Source: Spirochaetota bacterium
GTDB lineage: Bacteria > Spirochaetota > Spirochaetia > Treponematales > UBA12059
Assembly (NCBI GenBank): GCA_022709445.1
Contig: JAKLIU010000112.1
Location: 1-6,678 of the forward strand
Length of the DNA: 6,678 nt
Direction: 5' to 3'
The first letter of the stretch is position 1; each line of letters opens with the position of its first letter. Positions 1 to 6,224 of the stretch are shown here, one piece after another. A program made the position numbers and the translations under genes. The notes beneath the pieces were generated by a model. That model was not told where the DNA came from. It did no database searches and saw nothing but the letters and a program-made list of their open reading frames with translations.

Positions 1-1
1 C

Positions 2-646
2 TGGGACTGCGTGTCCGCCGAGCGGGCCTGGATTTCCATACCGGGGAAGATAGCGCGGGTGACGGGCCTGGGGGCGGCCGCCCGGACGCCCTTCGTCAAG
101 GACGTGTTCCCGCGCTCCCTGGCGGGCGACCGCGTCGCCTTCCCCGTGAACAACGTGCAGAAATGCGGCAACGTCATCTCCCAGGCGCGGTCCCGGGCGG
201 AGGCGGAGTCCGCGGCCGAGTCGGCCGCCCGCGCGGTGCTCATCCGCCTGGAGCCCGGTGACCCCGGGACGGCGGCCTTCCTCCGCGGCGAAGGCCGCAT
301 CCAGGGGCCGGACGGCTCCGTCTGGCCCCCGGCGGCCTACGACGGGCTGTCCGCCATGACCCTGGCGCTGATCGAATCCATGCCTGAGGTCCTGAAGGAC
401 TCGCGGCCTGCCCGTACGGTCTCCCTGGCGCCGGTGCAGGGCCTGGAGCGGGAGGCCGCGGTGGACTGGCTGGGCCGGGACCTCCCGGCGGCCCTGGAAG
501 CGGTCCGCGAGCTGACCGGGGCTACCCTGGGGCTGGACGGCGACCTGGTGCTCGGGCGCGGCTTCTGGAAGGCCCTCCTGGCGGGCGGTTACCAGGCAGG
601 CGCCTGGGTGGTCGATACCGCGGTCCTGGAGCGGAACGGACCATGA
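2..646 (+). CDS. C-terminal part of a conserved protein, possibly ATP-grasp-like (5' end outside window)
   Basis: The reading frame is already open at the window edge. A GTG at 11 could start it, but it has no Shine-Dalgarno sequence and the protein reads as the interior of a domain, so I treat the gene as truncated by the window. About 211 residues are visible. Counting from the GTG, residues 40-90 (FPVNNVQKCGNVISQARS, then an alanine-rich helix, then AVLIRLEPGDPGTAAFL) resemble the C-terminal part of ATP-grasp enzymes of the carbamoyl-phosphate synthase/biotin carboxylase type, where a GNVI-like strand and a T-x-x-F-L end are common. That family call comes from pattern memory and is weak; substrate and reaction are unknown. 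The C-terminal 80 residues are not recognised. No signal peptide or membrane segment is visible, so it is probably cytoplasmic. Its TGA overlaps the amidase ATG (ATGA, 643-646), which suggests translational coupling. Confidence 0.6.
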   Translation, partial: WDCVSAERAWISIPGKIARVTGLGAAARTPFVKDVFPRSLAGDRVAFPVNNVQKCGNVISQARSRAEAESAAESAARAVLIRLEPGDPGTAAFLRGEGRIQGPDGSVWPPAAYDGLSAMTLALIESMPEVLKDSRPARTVSLAPVQGLEREAAVDWLGRDLPAALEAVRELTGATLGLDGDLVLGRGFWKALLAGGYQAGAWVVDTAVLERNGP

Positions 647-1719
647 GCTCACTCCCGCGCCCCCGCATCGCCGCGGCCTTCCTCGCCGCGATCCTGGCAA
701 CGATCCCGGCCGCCGCCCAGGGTACCGCGGCCGCAGGTCCGGCCGCTTCCGTGGAGCTCTCCGCCCTCGCGGGCGGCTGGAAGGCGTCCCTGGATTACGA
801 CCCGCTGACCGGCACGGGACGCATCCTCAGGGGCGCGGACCTGGTGCGCTTCAAGGTGGGGCTTGCCCTCTATTCGCTGGGAACCGGGGAAGCGCTCCGG
901 GCGCCGGCGGTCATGGACGCCGGCACGGGCCTCTACATGCCCGAACCGGCGGCGGCAGCCATCGGGGAGTGGTTTTCCAGGCGGGACGCCGAACGCGCTT
1001 CCCGCTTCAGCGTGGCGGCCATACTCATCGATCCGGGCCACGGCGGCAAGGATCCGGGAGCAATCGGGGAGCACGGCGCCGGCGCGGCCAGGCTCCGGAT
1101 CGCGGAGAAAGACGTGGTCCTCTCCATCGCTCTGGACCTCAAGGCCAGGCTGTCCGCGCTCTGGCCGGAAAAGGCCATCCTGATCACGCGGACCGGGGAC
1201 ACCTACCCGAGCCTGGACGAGCGGGTGGAGATGGGAAACGAGGTTGAGCTGGCCCCGAACGAGGCCATCATCTACGTGTCCATTCACGCCAACGCATCGT
1301 TCAACAAGGGCGCGTCCGGCTACGAGGTGTGGTACCTCAATCCGGACTACCGCCGTACGGTGGTGGATGCCGAGGCGGTGCCCGGCGTCGACGCCGGCGT
1401 GCTGCCCATCCTCAACGCCATGCTCGAGGAGGAGTACACCACCGAGAGCGTGTTCCTGGCCACCGCCATACTGGAAGGGCTCGGCACGGCGCTCGGACCG
1501 GCCAGCGCCAGCAGGGGCGTGCGGCCGGAGGAATGGTTCGTGGTGCGGAACGCGCGCATGCCTTCCGTGCTGGTGGAGGTCGGCTTCGTGACCAACCAGG
1601 AGGAAGCCAGGCTGCTCGCGGACCCCGGACACTTGCGGAAGCTCGGCGAGGGAATCTATAATGGAATAGTCGCGTTCGTGGACCATTTCGAGAGAAGAAA
1701 GGCGGCTCCGAGCCCGTGA
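643..1719 (+). CDS. Exported N-acetylmuramoyl-L-alanine amidase (Amidase_3)
   Basis: Zinc hydrolase that cleaves the bond between N-acetylmuramic acid and L-alanine in peptidoglycan; it should act in the periplasm. The 358-residue product has a signal peptide at about 1-26 (basic start, hydrophobic core, AAAQ-G cleavage region). Residues 35-120 are poorly conserved and loosely resemble a substrate- or wall-binding N-terminal domain. The catalytic domain begins at about 124 and keeps all expected residues: His133 in IDPGHGGKDPGA, Glu155 in AEKDVV, His215 in VSIHAN, and the catalytic Glu312 in LVEVGFVTN. Residues 228-290, between His215 and Glu312, form the usual long insertion. The ATG overlaps the upstream stop by 4 bases; a GGAG at 628-631 lies rather far upstream, so coupling probably matters. 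Placed just before a flagellar gene, it may remodel the wall for periplasmic flagella or serve cell separation; the sequence does not decide which. Confidence 0.93.
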   Translation: MSSLPRPRIAAAFLAAILATIPAAAQGTAAAGPAASVELSALAGGWKASLDYDPLTGTGRILRGADLVRFKVGLALYSLGTGEALRAPAVMDAGTGLYMPEPAAAAIGEWFSRRDAERASRFSVAAILIDPGHGGKDPGAIGEHGAGAARLRIAEKDVVLSIALDLKARLSALWPEKAILITRTGDTYPSLDERVEMGNEVELAPNEAIIYVSIHANASFNKGASGYEVWYLNPDYRRTVVDAEAVPGVDAGVLPILNAMLEEEYTTESVFLATAILEGLGTALGPASASRGVRPEEWFVVRNARMPSVLVEVGFVTNQEEARLLADPGHLRKLGEGIYNGIVAFVDHFERRKAAPSP

Positions 1720-2276
1720 AGATAGACATAGCATCAGTGACGAGCAAGGCCGTCGGGCTGTTCGAGGGTTTCTTGAGGCCCAGGGTGCTCTGGTTCGCCT
1801 GCCTGGGCATCTCGCTCATGGTGAGCGCCGGGGCCGTGCTGGCGCGGCCGTTCGCGCGTCCGGCCACCCTCTGGTTCCCGTCCCTCGAGACCGGACGGCT
1901 CCTGCCGGAGGTCCGGTACATGCGCGGCAGCGACACCGGCGAGCTCCCCGAGGCGCTCGTGGCGCGGGAGCTGCTCCTGGGACCTGCCCGCACGGATTCC
2001 GGCCCGATAGCGATGCCCGGCACGGACCTCCGCCTGGCGCACCGGTCGGCCAACGCCCTGTACGTGGACGTATCGGCGGGGATGCTCTTCGGCAGGCTCG
2101 GCAAGGACGGCGTGTACCGGGCGCCGCCCGTCGAGCCGGCGACGGCGCTCGAATCGCTCCGCAGGACCATGTCCTGGAACTTCCCGCGGAGGCTGCTGGT
2201 GCTGACCGTCGAGGGGCGCGAGCCGTATGCGCCCGACCCCGACCCGGAAACCGCCGAAACCGTGAAAAAGGAATAA
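1716..2276 (+). CDS. Membrane-anchored GerMN-like domain protein
   Basis: A 186-residue protein starting at GTG 1716, which overlaps the amidase stop (GTGA). The only purine-rich stretch upstream (AAAGG, 1698-1702) is distant, so translation is probably coupled. Residues 24-43 form one hydrophobic segment preceded by basic residues, which suggests a type II anchor or uncleaved signal with the rest in the periplasm. Residues 50-125 match the GerMN pattern: a strand with LWFP, then VARELLLGP at 82-90, a PGT turn at 101-103, and a strand LYVDVSAGML at 115-124. GerMN domains occur in spore-germination protein GerM and in many non-sporulating envelope proteins, where they are thought to bind cell-wall or protein partners; no enzyme activity is known for them. 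Pairing with an amidase is common for the family, so a wall-related accessory role is inferred. The C-terminus is acidic and proline-rich (YAPDPDPE), probably unstructured. Confidence 0.75.
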   Translation: MKIDIASVTSKAVGLFEGFLRPRVLWFACLGISLMVSAGAVLARPFARPATLWFPSLETGRLLPEVRYMRGSDTGELPEALVARELLLGPARTDSGPIAMPGTDLRLAHRSANALYVDVSAGMLFGRLGKDGVYRAPPVEPATALESLRRTMSWNFPRRLLVLTVEGREPYAPDPDPETAETVKKE

Positions 2277-2281
2277 AATAA

Positions 2282-2309
2282 TTGACAAAGGCATTGGCGG
2301 GACTATAAT
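2282..2309 (+). promoter_or_regulatory. Consensus sigma70-type promoter of flaA
   Basis: TTGACA at 2282-2287 and TATAAT at 2304-2309 are both exact consensus hexamers separated by 16 bp. The A-rich stretch at 2264-2281, immediately upstream, resembles an UP element. Predicted start of transcription is near 2316, giving a leader of about 43 nt. The -35 box begins only 5 bp after the stop of the preceding gene and no terminator separates them, so read-through from the upstream operon is also possible. Confidence 0.9.
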
Positions 2310-2358
2310 CAATGCAAATTGGGTAAATGTAAACGCGCACTATGAAAGGAGCATCTGA

Positions 2359-3432
2359 ATGAGAAGGCAGTTTATCCTGATCGCCGTCGCTCTCATGGTT
2401 CTATGCGCCGCGGTCGCCTTCGCGGACGAAGCTGTACTGATCGACTTCTCCCTCCTCGGGGCGGACATCATCAAGGACCCGGCCGGTGGCGAAGCGCTCA
2501 CCCAGAACCGGGCCACCATGATGGACTTCTCCACCGTGGCCGGCGCAAGCTACACGGACGAGCAGAAGAAGCAGATGGCCGTGTCCTTGGCAATCGCCAA
2601 CTGGGACGTCGTCCTCGCGTCCTCCTCCAGGACCAACGAGAACCAGACGCTCTCTTACACCAAGGAAGCCAAGGTCGACGCGGAAGCCGCCAAGTACCCC
2701 GGATCCACGGTCCTGGGCGTCCGCGTGCACTTCCCCCTCGAGCCCTTCAATTCCTGGGCCCGCATCGAGCCTCCCTTCGAGGTTCCCGCGTTCGAGCCCA
2801 AGGCCGACATCGACGACACCGGCACCATCACCGAGCGGACCGGAGCCCAGACCGGCGACCCGGTCACCGCCCGCATGAGCCGCTTCGAGGGCAGCTATGA
2901 CGCCACCACCAGGATCACCACCGCCCTCGGCGTGGTCAAGAACGTCGGCGTCATCAAGGCCATCTCGGTCAGCGTCCGCGGCCTGAACTTCCCGCACGGA
3001 CTGTCCGTCATCCTCAAGGACCAGGACGGCATCGAGCGGACCATGTTCATGGGCTACCTGAACTTCGACGGCTGGCGCGAGCTGCGCTGGGACAATCCCC
3101 AGTACATCACCGACGTCCGCAACCGCGAGCTCAGGATCTACCCGCTGTACCCGAAGAGCACCCCCTTCGTGAAGTTCGCCGGCTTCCTCGTCACCCGTGA
3201 CGCGGCCGCCCCCGGCGGTGATTTCATCACCTACGTGAAGGACGTCAAGATCCTGTACGACAAGGCAGTGCTCGAGCCCCTCCGCGACATCGACGACGAA
3301 GGCCTCTGGGGCATAGTCGGCCAGCGCGAGGAAGACCGCAAGCGGCTGGAGAGCCTCCGCTTCGGTGCCGCGCAGGTCATGCGCTACATCGAGCGCCAGA
3401 AGCAGGAAACCAAGACCGAATTCTCGGAATGA
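2359..3432 (+). CDS. flaA: Flagellar filament outer layer (sheath) protein FlaA
   Basis: Structural protein of spirochaete periplasmic flagella; it forms a sheath around, or associates with, the FlaB core filament and is exported by the Sec pathway rather than the flagellar type III system. The 357-residue length is close to other FlaA proteins. Residues 1-22 are a clear signal peptide ending AVAFA before DEA. Cys16 is within the hydrophobic core, with no lipobox, so it is not a lipoprotein. The mature start, VLIDFSLLGADI, is typical of FlaA. Residues 170-300 form the conserved beta-rich core, including VSVRGLNFPHGLSVILKD at 205-221, a GYLNFDGWRELRW segment at 232-244 and the VKDVKILYD strand near 293-301. 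The C-terminus (315-357) is charged and helical (REEDRKRLESLRFGAAQVMR). The ATG is fixed by AAAGGAG at 2345-2351, 7 bases upstream. Codons end in C or G very consistently, as in highly expressed genes. It is flanked by its own promoter and terminator. Confidence 0.95.
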   Translation: MRRQFILIAVALMVLCAAVAFADEAVLIDFSLLGADIIKDPAGGEALTQNRATMMDFSTVAGASYTDEQKKQMAVSLAIANWDVVLASSSRTNENQTLSYTKEAKVDAEAAKYPGSTVLGVRVHFPLEPFNSWARIEPPFEVPAFEPKADIDDTGTITERTGAQTGDPVTARMSRFEGSYDATTRITTALGVVKNVGVIKAISVSVRGLNFPHGLSVILKDQDGIERTMFMGYLNFDGWRELRWDNPQYITDVRNRELRIYPLYPKSTPFVKFAGFLVTRDAAAPGGDFITYVKDVKILYDKAVLEPLRDIDDEGLWGIVGQREEDRKRLESLRFGAAQVMRYIERQKQETKTEFSE

Positions 3433-3454
3433 TCCCATAGCGCGCATACCATAC

Positions 3455-3483
3455 GGGGCTGCCCTCGCGGGCAGCCCCTTTTT
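3455..3483 (+). terminator. Intrinsic terminator of flaA
   Basis: A perfect 10-bp stem, GGGGCTGCCC (3455-3464) with GGGCAGCCCC (3469-3478), has a 4-base loop (TCGC) and is followed by five T residues (3479-3483). It lies 22 bp after the flaA stop. Confidence 0.95.
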
Positions 3484-3505
3484 CATGCCCGGGCCCTGAA
3501 TCCGC

Positions 3506-3534
3506 TTGCGCGCCCCGGATAACGGGGCTATGCT
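3506..3534 (+). promoter_or_regulatory. Probable promoter of the RelA/SpoT-TPR gene
   Basis: TTGCGC (3506-3511) and TATGCT (3529-3534) are separated by 17 bp, a reasonable sigma70-type pair located just after the flaA terminator. A start 7 bases after the -10 box falls exactly on the A of the ATG at 3541, which predicts a leaderless transcript. The -35 box is only a partial match. Confidence 0.6.
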
Positions 3535-3540
3535 CTGGGC

Positions 3541-4785
3541 ATGGAGCCGACCGAGACGATACCGAGTCGGACTGCGCTCGAGCGGGAGTACAGGGCAGCC
3601 CTGCCCAGGCTCGAGCGGGTCCTGTCCGAGATGATCTCGCGGGTACGGGCGCGGCTGGAGCTCACCGGCCTCTTCCCCGCCTACAAGCAACGCATAAAAT
3701 CCTTCAACAGCTACTTCTCCAAGCGCGTCAAGTTCATGCGCGAGGCCGTGTCCGCCGGGACCAGGCCGCTCCCGGTGACCGACGTGCTGGCCGTGCGCGT
3801 GATCTGCCCGTTCATCGGGGACCTGCAGCGGGTGGAGGACGCCCTGGCGGCCGAGTTCACCATCCGGGAGGTCGAGCACAAGGGCTCCCAATCGTCGTTC
3901 AAGGAATTCGGCTACCAGTCGACACACCTCCTCCTGGAGCTGCCGGAGGACCTGCGGGACGGCCTGGAACTGCTGGAGCCTCCCGTCTGCGAGGTGCAGG
4001 TACGGACCATCCTGCAGGACGCCTGGGCGGAAGTGGAGCACGAACTGGTCTACAAGGCCGAGTTCACTCCCTTCGACGACCCCATGCGCAGGAAGCTGGC
4101 CGCCCTCAACGCGAACCTCACGCTCTCGGACATGCTCTTCCAGGAAATCCGCGATTATCAGCACCAGCTCAACAACGAGCTGGCCAAGCGACGCGTCGCC
4201 TTTTTCAAGAAGATCGAGGATACGATAGACAAGGATTTCTACTCGGGCGGGAAGGAACCCCAGGCGCGCAGCCCGGGCGCAGCCAAGGATCCGGCCTGGC
4301 TCGGCCCGTGGAAATCCCTCGACGACCTGCTCCTGGAAGCCCTCAACGCCCACAACCGGGGCGACTACCTGCACGCGATAGACATCTACTCGCACATACT
4401 CGCCATGAACCCCAAGCCGGAGATCCGGGCGCTCATCCACAAGCACCGGGGCATGGCGTACTTCGCGGAGAGCCGCTACGACGAGGCCATAGAGGATTTT
4501 TCCACGACCCTGGCCCACGACGACAAGGCCTACAAGGCGGCCTACTATCGCGGCGTGGTGCAGAGCGTCAAGCTCAACTACGCCGCCGCCATAGACGACT
4601 TCAACCTGGCCCTGGCCATGCATCCGTACCACTTCTATTCCACCTACCGCAGGGCCCAGGCCTATTACCATCTCGGCGATTATCCCAAGGCCCTGGCCGA
4701 CTGCGAAGAGGCCCTGCAGCTGGATCCGGGGAACGAGTTCCTCAAGCGGCTCAAGAAAATGACGCTTGCCCGTCTCAAGATGTGA
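3541..4785 (+). CDS. RelA/SpoT-domain alarmone synthetase fused to four TPR repeats
   Basis: Predicted cytoplasmic nucleotide pyrophosphokinase, transferring pyrophosphate from ATP to a guanine nucleotide or another acceptor. Of 414 residues, about 20-235 are a RelA/SpoT synthetase domain: R51, K53 and K61 in the YKQRIKSFNSYFSKRVK motif, D81 in TDVLAVRV, GYQSTH at 124-129, E151 in CEVQVRT, and the WAEVEHELVYK helix at 162-172. These match the residues needed for ATP and acceptor binding in known Rel enzymes, so the domain is probably active. There is no HD hydrolase, TGS or ACT domain, so it is not a housekeeping long Rel. A flexible linker (235-258) leads to four TPR units at about 260-293, 294-329, 330-363 and 364-397, usually protein-binding. 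An in-frame TAA at 3520-3522 leaves ATG 3541 as the first ATG of the frame. No Shine-Dalgarno sequence is visible. Acceptor and partner are unknown; some short RelA/SpoT-domain proteins are toxins that modify tRNA or ATP. Confidence 0.88.
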   Translation: MEPTETIPSRTALEREYRAALPRLERVLSEMISRVRARLELTGLFPAYKQRIKSFNSYFSKRVKFMREAVSAGTRPLPVTDVLAVRVICPFIGDLQRVEDALAAEFTIREVEHKGSQSSFKEFGYQSTHLLLELPEDLRDGLELLEPPVCEVQVRTILQDAWAEVEHELVYKAEFTPFDDPMRRKLAALNANLTLSDMLFQEIRDYQHQLNNELAKRRVAFFKKIEDTIDKDFYSGGKEPQARSPGAAKDPAWLGPWKSLDDLLLEALNAHNRGDYLHAIDIYSHILAMNPKPEIRALIHKHRGMAYFAESRYDEAIEDFSTTLAHDDKAYKAAYYRGVVQSVKLNYAAAIDDFNLALAMHPYHFYSTYRRAQAYYHLGDYPKALADCEEALQLDPGNEFLKRLKKMTLARLKM

Positions 4786-4804
4786 GCGGTCGCCGCGGCC
4801 GATC

Positions 4805-4834
4805 TTGACATCGGAGTGGCTTATTCGCTAGTAT
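4805..4834 (+). promoter_or_regulatory. Promoter of tRNA-Glu
   Basis: TTGACA (4805-4810, exact consensus) and TAGTAT (4829-4834) are separated by 18 bp. Predicted transcription start is near 4841, about 13 bases before the mature tRNA 5' end. It begins 20 bp after the stop of the RelA/SpoT-TPR gene. Only a short hairpin without a T-tract (4786-4796) separates them, so read-through into the tRNA is possible. Confidence 0.75.
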
Positions 4835-4853
4835 CGCCCTGTCCAGAACGCAT

Positions 4854-4967
<114 letters not shown>

Positions 4968-4970
4968 AAA

Positions 4971-5112
4971 GGAGAATCGAACCGAGGCGGGCCTGCGACA
5001 GGCATCCGGCGCGGCAGCGCCATGGAAGGAAGCCGGCGCAGGGATGCGCCGGGCCAGGCGAGGCGGCCCGGAACGAGCGCGAGGGATGCGCGCGAGCGGA
5101 GGGCGATTCTCC
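4971..5112. repeat. Palindrome-rich element with tRNA T-arm-like inverted ends
   Basis: The stretch starts with GGAGAATCG (4971-4979) and ends with its inverse CGATTCTCC (5104-5112). Its first 13 bases (4971-4983) are the exact inverse of the tRNA-Glu T-arm at 4904-4916. Inside are several hairpins: GCCTG/CAGGC (4991-5003), GGCGC/GCGCC (5008-5021), an 8-bp perfect stem CCGGCGCA/TGCGCCGG with loop GGGA (5033-5052), and GCGCG/CGCGC (5077-5093). An alternative 6-bp stem is CGGGCC/GGCCCG (5050-5070). AGGGATGCGC occurs twice (5040-5049, 5082-5091). No convincing gene is encoded. Paired ends enclosing several arms resemble a small non-autonomous palindromic repeat (MITE- or REPIN-like). That classification is inference; other copies cannot be sought in this window. 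Confidence 0.7.
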
Positions 5113-5163
5113 TGGGGGATAGACGATCAAACCGGCCGCACGGCCGGTTTTTTATTTGCGCGG
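5104..5163 (+). repeat. Direct repeat copy 2: displaced tRNA-Glu 3' end and terminator
   Basis: Second copy of the 60-bp segment, beginning in T-loop sequence and running through the acceptor 3' strand, trailer and terminator. No tRNA 5' half precedes it, so it cannot make a tRNA. It ends 6 bp before the -35 box of the beta-barrel gene. Confidence 0.95.
5129..5157 (+). terminator. Duplicated intrinsic terminator
   Basis: Identical to the tRNA-Glu terminator: stem CCGGCCG (5132-5138) and CGGCCGG (5141-5147), then TTTTTTATTT. It would stop transcription leaving the palindromic element and insulate the promoter that follows. Confidence 0.88.
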
Positions 5164-5169
5164 CATTGG

Positions 5170-5198
5170 TTTACGAAAAAATCCCGATATGGTATACA
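5170..5198 (+). promoter_or_regulatory. Probable promoter of the beta-barrel gene
   Basis: TTTACG (5170-5175) and TATACA (5193-5198) are separated by 17 bp. Predicted start is near 5205, giving a leader of about 78 nt that contains a short hairpin (CCTC/GAGG near 5207-5219). Confidence 0.6.
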
Positions 5199-5282
5199 GG
5201 AACATGCCTCCGGCCGAGGCCGTTCATCGCGCGCCGCACCATTGCGCCTGGCTGGGGTGATAGCATAAGTTCAGGAGGTTCT

Positions 5283-5747
5283 ATGAGATCCAAGATCCTG
5301 CTCATCGCGCTGGTGCTCCTGGTCGCCGTGGCCGTGCCCGCGACCTTCGCCACCGGCGTCGGCGCCGCGTTCGGATTGCCCTTCGGCGGCCTGCCCGGAT
5401 CCAATGTCATGCTCTCGCTCAAGCTTGACCAGGTGCCCTTCCTCATGGGGATAGGCTTCAGCCTCGGCGAAACCCAGACCAGCTTCGGGTTCACCGGCGA
5501 TTACTGGGTGCTCAACGAGAACCTGTTCTCCTTCATCAACTACTACCTCGGGCCCGGCTTCTACCTCGGCTACTCGGGTGACGTGCTGCTCGGCGGCAGG
5601 TTGCCCATCGGCATCAACATCTTCCCGGTCAGGAGCCTGGAACTGTTCCTGGAGGTGGCCCCGACCCTGGCGGTCAGGTTCTCCGATCCGATCGTGTTCC
5701 CCGAGTTCGGATTCCAGGGGGCGTTCGGCCTCAGGTTCTGGTTCTAG
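5283..5747 (+). CDS. Small outer-membrane beta-barrel protein (DUF3996/BAPKO_0422-like)
   Basis: Predicted outer-membrane protein of 154 residues. Residues 1-23 are a signal peptide (MRSKILL, long hydrophobic core, TFA before TG). The mature part consists of alternating aromatic or hydrophobic strands separated by short turns: VGAAFGLPFGG, NVMLSLKL, FLMGIGFSLG, TSFGFTGDYWV, FINYYLGPGFYLGYSG, RLPIGINIFP, LELFLEVAPTLAVRF and FGFQGAFGLRFWF. A terminal phenylalanine is the usual signal for barrel insertion. About eight strands fit the size, and the pattern resembles the spirochaetal DUF3996/BAPKO_0422 family, whose exact function is unknown; the family call comes from memory. I chose ATG 5283 because AGGAGG (5273-5278) lies just upstream and the signal peptide starts there; the same frame is open further upstream but runs through the repeat. 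It is a stand-alone gene with its own promoter and terminator. Confidence 0.85.
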   Translation: MRSKILLIALVLLVAVAVPATFATGVGAAFGLPFGGLPGSNVMLSLKLDQVPFLMGIGFSLGETQTSFGFTGDYWVLNENLFSFINYYLGPGFYLGYSGDVLLGGRLPIGINIFPVRSLELFLEVAPTLAVRFSDPIVFPEFGFQGAFGLRFWF

Positions 5748-5757
5748 GTGGCGGATT

Positions 5758-5787
5758 GCCGTCCGGTCCGCTACGGATCGGGACGGC
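5758..5787 (+). other. Strong hairpin after the beta-barrel gene
   Basis: GCCGTCCGGTCCG (5758-5770) pairs with CGGATC (5774-5779) and GGACGGC (5781-5787), giving 13 pairs including one G-U, a single bulged base and loop CTA. It starts 11 bases after the stop and has no T-tract, so it is more likely a 3'-end-stabilising structure than a terminator by itself. Confidence 0.7.
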
Positions 5788-5792
5788 TATCG

Positions 5793-5826
5793 ACGGGGCG
5801 CCCACCGGGGCGCCTCGTTTCATTTT
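5793..5826 (+). terminator. Intrinsic terminator of the beta-barrel gene
   Basis: ACGGGGCGCCC (5793-5803) pairs with GGGCGCCTCGT (5808-5818; one G-U pair) around loop ACCG, followed by TTTCATTTT. The T-tract overlaps the stop codon of the convergent minus-strand gene. On the minus strand the stem is not followed by a T-tract. Confidence 0.82.
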
Positions 5827-6191
5827 CCCGATTCCTCGAGTTCCTTCCATCGTGCCATGGCCCTCCGGAGGTGCGGTATCACGATGGAGCCGCCCACCAC
5901 GAGCGCTACATTCATGGCCTCCGTGTACTCGGCCGCGCTCGTCCCCTCCTCGTGGCACCTGATGGTGTGGTAGAGGATGCAGTCGTCGCAGCGCAGCACG
6001 GCGCTCGCTACCAGGCCCAGGAGCTCCTTGGTCTTGGCGTCCAGGGCCCCCGCGCGGTAGGTCTGGGAATCAAGGCTGAAAAAGCGCTTGATCTCCAGGT
6101 TGGCGTTTTGCAGGGTGTGTTCGTTCAGTTTTTCCCGCTGGGCCTGCCAGCTTTCGATATCCAGGTCGAACACCGGTGTTCCGTCAGCCAT
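5820..6191 (-). CDS. Carboxymuconolactone decarboxylase/AhpD-family protein
   Basis: Protein of 123 residues in the CMD/AhpD all-helical fold. Residues 56-75 contain E-x11-C-x-x-C-x-x-x-H (Glu56, Cys68, Cys71, His75; centre RCDDCILYH), the proton-relay and dithiol motif of AhpD-type proteins. These reduce peroxidase partners or act as thiol-dependent peroxidases. The C-terminal half, TSAAEYTEAMNVALVVGGS followed by a basic-amphipathic helix, is typical of the fold. CMD proteins usually assemble as trimers or hexamers in the cytoplasm. I chose ATG 6191 because AAAGGA (6203-6198) lies 6 bases upstream; an earlier ATG at 6212 adds seven residues but has no Shine-Dalgarno sequence. The neighbouring divergent thioredoxin suggests thiol-redox work rather than aromatic degradation, since no catabolic genes are visible. 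The partner peroxidase is unknown. Confidence 0.9.
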   Translation of the reverse strand: MADGTPVFDLDIESWQAQREKLNEHTLQNANLEIKRFFSLDSQTYRAGALDAKTKELLGLVASAVLRCDDCILYHTIRCHEEGTSAAEYTEAMNVALVVGGSIVIPHLRRAMARWKELEESGK

Positions 6192-6224
6192 GTTCCATCC
6201 TTTCTTGCGCATCGGTCATGCGGG

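Noticed and set aside
649..1734. 361-codon minus-strand open frame opposite the amidase
   Set aside because: The + strand frame has a signal peptide and all catalytic motifs; the antisense product shows no recognisable domain or ribosome binding site.
2359..2424. FlaA as a lipoprotein because of Cys16
   Set aside because: The cysteine is in the middle of the hydrophobic core without a lipobox, and a normal AFA cleavage site follows at 20-22.
2401..4671. 756-codon minus-strand open frame
   Set aside because: It lies antisense to flaA and the RelA/SpoT-TPR gene, runs through the flaA terminator and promoter region, and has low-complexity composition typical of the opposite strand of GC-rich genes.
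5022..5282. Upstream extension of the beta-barrel frame to an ATG at 5022
   Set aside because: It crosses the palindromic repeat, terminator copy and promoter; the signal peptide and AGGAGG fit the start at 5283.
6192..6212. ATG at 6212 as start of the AhpD-like gene
   Set aside because: No Shine-Dalgarno sequence precedes it, whereas AAAGGA is well placed for the ATG at 6191; the longer form cannot be excluded.
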